A DNA stretch of 18,310 nt from Dehalococcoidales bacterium. Lineage in GTDB: Bacteria; Chloroflexota; Dehalococcoidia; Dehalococcoidales; UBA5627. How positions within the stretch are numbered: position 1 is the stretch's first letter; each line of letters opens with the position of its first letter. Positions 8,288 through 14,433 of the stretch are shown piece after piece. The notes under the pieces are model-generated. The model ran no database searches. It had not been told where the DNA came from and worked only from the letters and a program-made list of their open reading frames with translations. The position numbers were made by a program, and so were the translations under genes. The stretch covers positions 1 through 18,310 of the forward strand of contig JAQTVR010000008.1 in assembly GCA_028706995.1 (NCBI GenBank), read 5' to 3'.

Positions 8288-8535
8288 GAAATAGGATACA
8301 CCCAAAAATTTGACAATAAATGTGACTTAACCACGCTTATCTATTTGAGAATTTAAATTTTTATAATCAGTAACCGTACTTGACCTTTATTACATTTTAC
8401 TTATTAACCTGTATAAAACCCCACTTAGCAACTACTATAAGAGAGATGGATGCAGTTTCATTTACTTAATATTTGCACATTGTTTAATAGGTGAGATTCA
8501 TTAATCTTAAACCGGAATTTACTTCACCCAGTACT
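8288..8535. other. AT-rich intergenic region between ftsH and tRNA-Arg
   Basis: The spacer between divergent ftsH (minus) and tRNA-Arg (plus) is 331 bases in all. Beyond the two promoters annotated separately, I find no convincing reading frame, terminator hairpin or repeat. Its AT-richness fits promoter or regulatory spacer. Confidence 0.5.
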
Positions 8536-8564
8536 TTGACGCTACCCTTATCGCAAAGTATAAT
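8536..8564 (+). promoter_or_regulatory. promoter of tRNA-Arg
   Basis: TTGACG (8536-8541), a 17-base spacer and TATAAT (8559-8564): close to the sigma-70 consensus. The start point should fall near 8571, about 10 bases before the mature tRNA 5' end. Confidence 0.75.
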
Positions 8565-8580
8565 AAACATAATCTGCAAT

Positions 8581-8656
8581 GCGCCTATAGCTCAGTGGAT
8601 AGAGCATCGGTCTTCGAAACCGGGTGTCGTGGGTTCGAATCCCTCTAGGCGCGCCA
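8581..8656 (+). tRNA. tRNA-Arg (anticodon UCG)
   Basis: A full cloverleaf can be drawn: acceptor GCGCCTA/TAGGCGC (8581-8587 with 8646-8652), D stem GCTC/GAGC, anticodon stem TCGGT/ACCGG and loop CTTCGAA. The anticodon TCG (8614-8616) reads CGA and other CGN codons. The T arm is GTGGG-TTCGAAT-CCCTC, with one T-T mismatch at pair 50-64. The discriminator is G, and CCA (8654-8656) is encoded in the DNA. It is a lone tRNA gene with its own strong promoter. Confidence 0.95.
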
Positions 8657-8978
8657 CTAACTTATTTACAGTACAGCGCCGGCCATATAACTATATCTAA
8701 AACCGCCGTATGGAAAGCGAAATAGCCGCTTCCGGCAACTGCCAACCAGTAAGCCACGCTCAAATTCCCTTCCTGGATGCTTAGTAACGCCCAGTAAAGC
8801 GCACAGTTTTAGATTGCTTCGTCGCCCCGATTAGGAGTAAAAGGAGTCGGGGCTTCTCGCAACGACGGATTAATTAAACAGGCAGATATAAGGAATTGTC
8901 ATGGAATGGCTTGCCCAGAATAAAGACTGATTCCACAAAATTATTTAAAAACTCACCGAAATTTTTACCAATTTATTA
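8657..8978. other. intergenic region with a hairpin repeat and a possible gene remnant
   Basis: This region separates tRNA-Arg from the ABC exporter promoter. The minus strand is open for 48 codons at 8662-8808 without a start codon, reading like a membrane segment (YWLAVAGSGYFAF, LDIVIWPALY); I do not recognise it. The hairpin repeat at 8820-8867 follows. The stretch 8869-8978 is AT-rich with no feature I can support. No clear intrinsic terminator follows the tRNA. Confidence 0.4.
8820..8867. repeat. dispersed hairpin repeat, copy A
   Basis: GCCCCGATT (8824-8832) pairs with AGTCGGGGC (8845-8853) around a 12-base loop, giving 9 bp with one T-G pair. Outer CGTC (8820-8823) can pair with GACG (8864-8867). 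A homologous copy lies at 16701-16744: loop GGAGTA, the core CCCGATT/TCGGG and the tail CTCGCAAC are shared, while two stem pairs differ by compensatory changes. Confidence 0.65.
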
Positions 8979-9007
8979 TTGACAATATCTTTAATTTCCA
9001 TTATTTT
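8979..9007 (+). promoter_or_regulatory. promoter of the ABC exporter operon, leaderless configuration
   Basis: A consensus TTGACA (8979-8984), a 17-base spacer and TATTTT (9002-9007). The predicted start point, 7-8 bases after the -10, is the A of the ATG at 9015, and no Shine-Dalgarno precedes that ATG. The mRNA would therefore be leaderless. Confidence 0.55.
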
Positions 9008-9014
9008 TACTGTA

Positions 9015-9770
9015 ATGATAAATTGTCCGACTGAAATAGCCATCGAAGTAAAAAATGTATCCTATAACTTTAACAAGATTAAAGCTGTCGATGGATTATC
9101 ACTGGATATACCTGCGGGCATTAGCTTCGGGCTTTTAGGGCCTAACGGTGCCGGAAAGACCACTCTCATCAGGCTTATAGTCGGGCTGCTCAAACCTAAA
9201 AGCGGGAATATCTCGCTTTTAGGACACAGTATTTCCCGAAAAACCTCTCATCTCATAGGATATATGCCGCAACTGCATTCTTTATATCTTGAGCTATCCG
9301 TCATGGATAACTTAAACTTCTTTGCCAGTATATACGGGCTGAATAATAGTAAGAAAAGAAATCAGCGCGTGGAAGAGGTCATTAAACTGGTGGATCTGTG
9401 GGAACGCCGTAAAGATCCGGTTCAAAACCTCAGCGGCGGTATGAGGCAGCGAGTCAGCCTCGCATGTGCTATCGTTCATAATCCGCCGTTACTACTCCTG
9501 GACGAACCGACAGTAGGGCTTGATCCGGAACTCAGGGTTACTTTCTGGAAATACTTTGCTTCATTAAATGAACAGGGAACGACCATAATAATATCCAGCC
9601 ACACCATGGATGATGCCGCTCACTGCAACCAGCTTGCTTTCATACGACAGGGCAAAGTTATTGCACAGGGAATCCCGTTGGAGATAAAGCAGGCAACAGG
9701 CAAAACGGATTCTACGCTGGAAGATGCTTTCCTCTATTTTATTCACAGGGAGGATAAAATAGATGGCTAG
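9015..9770 (+). CDS. ABC-2 type exporter, ATP-binding subunit
   Basis: The ATPase half of a DrrA/NodI-like ABC exporter; the substrate cannot be told from sequence. From the ATG at 9015 the product is 251 residues: Walker A GPNGAGKT 42-49, Q-loop Gln86, signature LSGGMRQR 139-146, Walker B LLLLDEP 159-165, D-loop GLD 168-170 and the switch His in SSHTMDDA. The C-terminal section (FIRQGKVIAQGIPLEIK) is the usual 'G..va.G.p.elk' motif. A TTG at 8979 would add 12 residues but is itself the -35 box of the only good promoter, so the ATG is preferred. The stop overlaps the permease start by 8 bases, coupling the two subunits. Confidence 0.9.
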   Translation: MINCPTEIAIEVKNVSYNFNKIKAVDGLSLDIPAGISFGLLGPNGAGKTTLIRLIVGLLKPKSGNISLLGHSISRKTSHLIGYMPQLHSLYLELSVMDNLNFFASIYGLNNSKKRNQRVEEVIKLVDLWERRKDPVQNLSGGMRQRVSLACAIVHNPPLLLLDEPTVGLDPELRVTFWKYFASLNEQGTTIIISSHTMDDAAHCNQLAFIRQGKVIAQGIPLEIKQATGKTDSTLEDAFLYFIHREDKIDG

Positions 9771-10491
9771 CAACACCCTTCACATAGCAGGACGGGTTGC
9801 CAAACAGATTATCCGCGACCGCAGAACACTGGGCATGATAATAGTTGTGCCGCTTGTGGTAATGACTTTAATCGGTTTGAGTTTCCCCGACCAGGGAGTA
9901 CTGGATTATATCGCCCCGGCGATGCTGGCAACACTGGCGCTGTTCTTCAGCTTTTTACTGACAGGCATCAGTTTCTTGAGGGAACGCTCCCAGGGCACAA
10001 TGGAACGCCTGATGGTGTCCCCTGTGGTGCGGATGAATATAGTTATCGGATATCTTCTGGGATTTTTCATCTTTGCCCTAACACAGACACTGATCATCGT
10101 GCTTTTCACTATTTATGTGCTGGGAATCAATTTTTACGGAGACCTGTGGCAGATCCTGGTTTTCCAGGTGATAGTTATTACTGGCGCTGTGACACTGGGT
10201 ATCTTTACCTCTACATTTGCACGAAATGAATTCCAGATGGTCCAGTTCATACCGCTAATAATAATCCCGCAGATATTCCTGTGCGGCGTCATATGGCCCG
10301 TGGAACAAATGCCCGATTACCTGCAATGGTTGTCAGTCGTACTGCCCCTTACTTACGCTGTAGACGGCCTCAGGGATATTATGCTCTACGGTGCTAACCT
10401 GTATGACGTATGGCTGGAACTGGTGATTCTGGCAGGTTTTGCTGTACTGACCTCGGTTTTGGCCTCTCTGACACTACGCAAAGGCGCCTAA
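9763..10491 (+). CDS. ABC-2 type exporter, permease subunit
   Basis: The membrane half of the exporter encoded with the ATPase just upstream. Its 242 residues show six likely membrane helices at about 23-41, 51-71, 95-120, 130-152, 160-180 and 217-237, the ABC-2 fold. The conserved cytosolic stretch RERSQGTMERLMVSP (73-87) matches the family's 'REr..GTlE.l...P', and PLTYAVDGLRDIM (195-207) is the typical segment before the last helix. A strong AGGGAGG (9747-9753) sits nine bases before the ATG. DrrB- and YhhJ-like families fit equally well. Drugs, lipids and polysaccharides are all possible cargo for such pairs; nothing here decides. No terminator is evident after the stop. Confidence 0.9.
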   Translation: MASNTLHIAGRVAKQIIRDRRTLGMIIVVPLVVMTLIGLSFPDQGVLDYIAPAMLATLALFFSFLLTGISFLRERSQGTMERLMVSPVVRMNIVIGYLLGFFIFALTQTLIIVLFTIYVLGINFYGDLWQILVFQVIVITGAVTLGIFTSTFARNEFQMVQFIPLIIIPQIFLCGVIWPVEQMPDYLQWLSVVLPLTYAVDGLRDIMLYGANLYDVWLELVILAGFAVLTSVLASLTLRKGA

Positions 10492-10531
10492 ATCTACCCT
10501 CTTAGACCTTACGACTATATAAAATTTCAAT

Positions 10532-10559
10532 TTGCCATCAGGCTTATAGATGATATAAT
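10532..10559 (+). promoter_or_regulatory. suf operon promoter
   Basis: TTGCCA (10532-10537), a 16-base spacer and TATAAT (10554-10559) give a near-consensus promoter with a start point near 10566, about 79 bases before sufC. Confidence 0.65.
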
Positions 10560-10569
10560 GTTATCGTAT

Positions 10570-10596
10570 TGAAAGAACACAAATTCCCTTCTTTCA
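10570..10596. promoter_or_regulatory. inverted repeat in the suf leader, candidate operator
   Basis: TGAAAGAA (10570-10577) and TTCTTTCA (10589-10596) form a perfect 8-bp inverted repeat with an 11-base centre, starting 3-4 bases after the predicted start point. It is well placed for a repressor or a leader hairpin. I do not recognise it as a known IscR or SufR site. Confidence 0.35.
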
Positions 10597-10644
10597 TAAA
10601 CCGGATAATCAATTTAGAATCTTAAAGAGAGGGGGTTAAATCTA

Positions 10645-11403
10645 TTGGACTCTGAAAAAGAAAATTTATTGGATATTGAAGAATTAGTCGTTAGCGTAGA
10701 TGACAAGGAAATTCTGCATAATGTGAGCCTCAGCATCCCGTCGGGCGAAACACAGGTAATATTCGGACCCAACGGCGGCGGTAAAACCACACTGTTAATG
10801 ACCATCATGGGATTTCCAAGATATAAAGTAGCCCACGGAAAAATCCTATTTAAGGGCATAGATATAACTCATATGCCGGTAGATGAGCGTGCACGACTAG
10901 GTATCGGTATCCTGTTCCAGCGTCCGCCGGTGGTCAGGGGTGTCAAAACACGTGATATGGTGGCTGCCTGTTTGAACCAGAGCAATAACGAAAAAGTAAT
11001 AGAACGATTAGCGGAACAGGCCAATATGACAGATTTCCTTAACCGTGATATAAACTATGGTTTTTCCGGCGGGGAGATAAAGCGTTCGGAGCTCCTGCAA
11101 CTGCTGGCTCAATCCCCGGACCTGATCCTTCTAGATGAACCTGAATCCGGCGTCGACCTGGAAAATATTGTCCTTATTGGTTCCCTGATTAACGATTTAC
11201 TGGGTAAAGTCCACCCTATACGCGAGCGAACGAACGGCGGACTAATTATTACTCACACCGGTCATATCTTAAACTATGTTAACGCCCGTACCGGATATGT
11301 CATGTTCGAGGGAAATATTATCTGTGAAGGGGAACCTCTGGACATGCTCAACAACATCAAAGAGAAAGGCTATCGGGAGTGTGTTAAATGCCTGAGAAAA
11401 TAA
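10645..11403 (+). CDS. sufC: Fe-S cluster assembly ATPase SufC
   Basis: SufC is the ABC-type ATPase that drives conformational change in the SufB(D) scaffold during iron-sulfur cluster assembly; it is soluble, not a transporter. The 252 residues contain Walker A GPNGGGKT (41-48), Q-loop around FQRPP (91-95), signature FSGGEIKRSELLQ (140-152; SufC typically has 'FSGGEkKRnEilQ'), Walker B LILLDEPESGVD (160-171) and His204. The start is TTG at 10645, preceded by a purine-rich GAGAGGGGG at 10627-10635 nine bases away. It overlaps sufB by 16 bases. No sufS, sufU or sufE lies nearby, so this resembles the two-gene SufBC type found in archaea and anaerobes. Confidence 0.93.
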   Translation: MDSEKENLLDIEELVVSVDDKEILHNVSLSIPSGETQVIFGPNGGGKTTLLMTIMGFPRYKVAHGKILFKGIDITHMPVDERARLGIGILFQRPPVVRGVKTRDMVAACLNQSNNEKVIERLAEQANMTDFLNRDINYGFSGGEIKRSELLQLLAQSPDLILLDEPESGVDLENIVLIGSLINDLLGKVHPIRERTNGGLIITHTGHILNYVNARTGYVMFEGNIICEGEPLDMLNNIKEKGYRECVKCLRK

Positions 11404-12620
11404 ACAAATCCAACATAGAAAAAGCCAGGGCTGCCGAAAATAAAGTCGCTGCTTTAGGCAAAGATTTAGAACTGGCTAAATATATAAGCCAGGAAACTGA
11501 AAAACCATCAAATATCGACCCTTCCAGGCTCTGTGTTACAGATAAGGAGAAGATGCTGTCAACAGGCGTTATGATAGACAACCCCAGCCAGAGGACAGGT
11601 ACTTATATTCAGATTGATAACACCCCTGTTCACTACTCTACTAAACAAGAGGGCGTAGAAGTCATGGCTATCAGCCAGGCTAAGGAAAAGTACGACTGGT
11701 TTGGAGACTACTGGTGGTAAGCCGTCTCCGTAGACGCGGATAAATATACCGCCCATGTCGAACTTCATGAAGCAGATGGTTATTTTATAAGGGCTTTACC
11801 GGGGGCTAAAACCGTCTACCCGATACAGGCATGTCTATATTTGAACAAAGCGGGTGCTATCCAGGATGTGCATAACATTATTATTGCCGAGGAAGGCTCC
11901 GAACTTCATATCATCACAGGGTGTACCACTTCACTGCACAATGAACGAGGTTTACATATCGGGGTTTCGGAGTTTTTCATCAAGAAAGGCGCCAAAGTAA
12001 CCTTTACCATGATACACAACTGGACACTGGGAATGGGGGTACGTCCGCGAACCGGTATTATAATCGAGGACAACGGATTACTCCTTAACAATTATGTCGT
12101 AATGAAACCGGTTGAATCATTGCAACTGAACCCCACAGCTAAATGTATCGGGGAGAATGCTACAGCCAGATTTAATAGTGTTATAGTCGCTCCGCCCGGC
12201 TCCAGTATGGATATCGGCTCAAGGGTATTACTGAATGGGAAAGGGGCTAAGACGGAGATAGTCTCCCGCACCATAACTACCGGCGGAGATATTATCGCCA
12301 GGGGGTATATTGAAGGCAATGAACCCGATGTTAAGGGACATCTTGAGTGCCGCGGCTTGATAATGGGCGATTCCGGCACTATTCATGCCATCCCGGAGCT
12401 CAAGGGAAATCTCGCGGGTATCGACCTTTCTCACGAGGCAGCTATTGGCAAGATTGCCGAAGAAGAAGTCGAATATCTCATGGCAAGGGGATTGACGCGG
12501 GATGAAGCAACTGCCACTATTGTACGTGGTTTTTTGAATGTCGATATACAGGGACTGCCAGCCCTGCTTAATGCAGAATTAAAAAAAGCCGTTGAAGCCA
12601 GTGAGAAGGAGCTTTTCTAG
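11388..12620 (+). pseudogene. sufB: Fe-S cluster scaffold SufB, interrupted by one in-frame TAA
   Basis: SufB is the scaffold on which SufC-driven Fe-S clusters are assembled. From ATG 11388 (GGGAG at 11375-11379) the frame runs 110 codons to YDWFGDYWW, meets TAA at 11718-11720, and continues in the same frame without further stop to TAG 12618-12620, 410 codon positions in all. Similarity runs straight through: AVSVDADKYTAHVELH, then GYFIRALPG follow the stop. Downstream function is well preserved: Cys321 in HLECRGLIMGDSG aligns with the catalytic cysteine region of SufB, and His349/Glu350 in LSHEAAIGKI match the conserved 'HEA..gKI' block. Homologues commonly have Lys there (AAA to TAA is one base). 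The second part has no Shine-Dalgarno at its first TTG (11841). It is a recent nonsense mutation, a sequence error, or read through. Confidence 0.85.
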
Positions 12621-13231
12621 GATCCCGAATTCTTTTTCCCGAAGATAGTTTGAGCTTCCTTTAGCTGTTCCGGCGTGTTTACATTAAAGAAGGAATGATG
12701 TTCCGGATCATACCTTTGTATGATATTCTCCGGGATATATTTAACCTTGACGTCATTTAAAAAACCGGTTATTTTTAGACGTCCTGCCTGCAATGATTTT
12801 TCAATTGCCGGCAGGCATTTTTTTGAGTATATGGAGTGGAGAGGCTCGGATGTTTCGCCGACTTTTGGAAGCAGGGCATCATAATCGCGTGGCATCGCTA
12901 TCATATATTTCAAGAGATCTATATTGATAAAGGGCATATCGCAGGCAACGACAATTGCATAATCGTATCTTGCTGCCAGCAACCCAGAATATAACCCCAT
13001 CAACGAACCGGCACCGGGTGTTACATCTACCGCCCACCTTACAGGCGCTGTTATATCCTCATAACGCCTGCCATTGGTCGATATCACCACGTCGTCGCTG
13101 ATGGCAGATAATTTTTCGACTATATTCTGTATAAGTATACATTCGCCATGCAGCTTCACCCTGGCTTTGTCCATGCCGAGTCGTAAGCTTTTACCACCGG
13201 CAAGCAATATGGCGCTTATAGCAACAGGCAT
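12617..13231 (-). CDS. mobA: molybdenum cofactor guanylyltransferase MobA
   Basis: MobA transfers GMP from GTP to molybdopterin to make the guanine dinucleotide cofactor used by DMSO-reductase-family enzymes. The 204-residue protein has the nucleotide-binding loop LAGGKSLRLGMDKA at 10-23 and the metal-binding VACDMPF at 95-101, both diagnostic; GAGSLMGLYSGL (73-84) corresponds to the family's 'GPLaGi..gL' loop. Start ATG 13231 has a GGAAGAGAA ribosome-binding stretch. It follows mobB by 23 bases in the same direction. It converges on sufB so tightly that both stop codons lie in one CTAG (12617-12620). Confidence 0.93.
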   Translation of the reverse strand: MPVAISAILLAGGKSLRLGMDKARVKLHGECILIQNIVEKLSAISDDVVISTNGRRYEDITAPVRWAVDVTPGAGSLMGLYSGLLAARYDYAIVVACDMPFINIDLLKYMIAMPRDYDALLPKVGETSEPLHSIYSKKCLPAIEKSLQAGRLKITGFLNDVKVKYIPENIIQRYDPEHHSFFNVNTPEQLKEAQTIFGKKNSGS

Positions 13232-13254
13232 TTCTCTTCCTCATATATAACTAG

Positions 13255-13902
13255 TTACGGGCGGCGAACGGTTATCTTGATCTCTTTGGCATTTTGCGTA
13301 CCGTGCAAAGCCGCCACTAATCCGCTAACTGCATTTATGAACATATCCTGTATGAAAGGTTCCATCTCTATCGGATTTCCGTTTACGGTCAAGGTGACTT
13401 CAGTTTCCTCCGGTTTTTTTAAGAAGTTGCTTATTATAAACTCTACGATGCCATCGGCATCCTCGAGAGAAAACTGTGGAACGTCTATTTCAAATCTACG
13501 GTCGGTAACCAGGGCAATAAGGTCTTTTTCATCACTCAGAATCTTATCACTGACCTCGGAGCGGAATACTTCTATTTTAGGCTTATTGTCATATTTATAA
13601 CCTTCTGAAATGACTATATCCACGCCTTCCCGGGCTATTTCCTTTAGTTGGTCGAGTGTCAATTCCACTTTAGTCTTCTTGATCATTGCCATTTTTTCAG
13701 GTGATGAAATAATAACTACGTCGCTGCCCGCCTGGGCAATGCGCCAAGTGTCTTTTCCCGGGGTATCGATTTCAAAATTATTTTTATGGTGTTTTATTAC
13801 AGCTACAGAGTAACCCCTTGATTTAAAGCCTTTAATGACCTTTTCTAAAAAGGTTGTTTTACCCGAATTATGTCTGCCGACAAAAGAGACTACAGGTATC
13901 AT
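13255..13902 (-). CDS. mobB: molybdopterin-guanine dinucleotide biosynthesis adaptor MobB, with C-terminal extension
   Basis: MobB is a P-loop GTP-binding partner of MobA. Its P-loop GRHNSGKTTFLEK lies at 9-21, followed by VAVIKHHKNNFEIDTPGKDTWR (33-54) and VDIVISEGYKY (94-104), the standard MobB blocks. The family core ends near residue 162; the remaining ~53 residues (LTVNGNPIEMEPFIQDMFIN and onward, to KEIKITVRRP) are an extra domain I cannot name. ATG 13902 has AGGAGAA at 13911-13917, eight bases upstream. It is followed by mobA in a mobBA operon. The cofactor fits anaerobic molybdo- or tungsto-oxidoreductases; none is in the window. Confidence 0.9.
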   Translation of the reverse strand: MIPVVSFVGRHNSGKTTFLEKVIKGFKSRGYSVAVIKHHKNNFEIDTPGKDTWRIAQAGSDVVIISSPEKMAMIKKTKVELTLDQLKEIAREGVDIVISEGYKYDNKPKIEVFRSEVSDKILSDEKDLIALVTDRRFEIDVPQFSLEDADGIVEFIISNFLKKPEETEVTLTVNGNPIEMEPFIQDMFINAVSGLVAALHGTQNAKEIKITVRRP

Positions 13903-14014
13903 TTCGGTCTTTCTCCTGGAATAACATCGGACATATTAAAAAACAATAACCTCTACTCATTAATTGGAGCGGATGAAATTGAACTTCTTATTTCATAATT
14001 ATTTAAGATACAAA

Positions 14015-14355
14015 CTAGCTTTGAACAGGTTTATCCGCCCATTTTTCGGCGATATCACCTATCACCGGTAGTTTATATTTAATTCCCTGGTAGGCTTTTA
14101 CTATTAAGACTATCCAGAGTATAAAACCCAGAATACTGATTATCGGCCAGAGTATCCACCAGAACGGAAACCAGTTAAATATAATACTAAGAATGGTCAA
14201 TGACCCAAAAACGATTATGGACTGGACTGCGTGGAACCTGACGAACTTATTTTCTGTTTCAATTAGATAAAATATCAGGCCTGTTACCCATCCGAGGATA
14301 TAGCATATAATAGAGCTGCGACGTTTTCCTGTAACCCGCTTCCGGTATTGCTCAT
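14015..14355 (-). pseudogene. DUF4870/Tic20-like small membrane protein, frameshifted
   Basis: From ATG 14355 (GGAGGG at 14363-14368, seven bases away) the frame reads MSNTGSGLQENVAALL, then hits TAA after DG. Shifting frame near 14306-14307 gives CYILGWVTGLIFYLIE, NKFVRFHAVQS and a second membrane region, ending KAYQGIKYKLPVIGDIAEKW before the stop at 14015. The combined ~112-residue protein matches DUF4870/Tic20-like proteins, with three hydrophobic segments and the usual 'vrFHAvQS' and 'KAyqG..yklPviG' motifs. The two extra bases are probably a duplicated TA within TATTATATGC, consistent with slippage. Function of the family is unknown. A shorter protein could start at TTG 14200 (61 residues), but it has no ribosome-binding site. 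The lesion may be real or a sequencing indel. Confidence 0.7.
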
Positions 14356-14375
14356 TCGTTTTCCCTCCGTTATTT

Positions 14376-14426
14376 TCTAATATTTTTTTCGAATATTAGA
14401 TTATACTGTTGTCCTGAAAGTGTCAA
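14376..14426 (-). promoter_or_regulatory. promoter with overlapping inverted repeat before the DUF4870-like gene
   Basis: On the minus strand TTGACA (14421-14426) and TATAAT (14400-14405) are both perfect but only 15 bases apart, shorter than the usual 17. A perfect 9-bp inverted repeat, TCTAATATT, 7-base centre, AATATTAGA (14376-14400), begins on the last base of the -10 and covers the expected start point near 14393. This is an operator-like position. It also lies just past the greA stop, but without a T-run it is a poor terminator. Confidence 0.5.
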
Positions 14427-14433
14427 TATATTT

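Noticed and set aside
8491..8700. Open frame across tRNA-Arg
   Set aside because: It covers the tRNA and its promoter; no protein signal.
11718..11720. Reassignment of TAA to a sense codon to explain the sufB interruption
   Set aside because: rbfA, ylxR, nusA, sufC and mobB in this window all end in TAA at the expected family length, so TAA works as a normal stop here.
11721..11841. Independent second gene starting at TTG 11841
   Set aside because: SufB similarity continues unbroken from the TAA through 11841 in the same frame, and no ribosome-binding site precedes that TTG.
13973..13996. Inverted repeat ATGAAAT-10-ATTTCAT between the DUF4870-like gene and mobB as a terminator
   Set aside because: No T-run follows on either strand and the stem is AT-rich; such repeats arise easily by chance.
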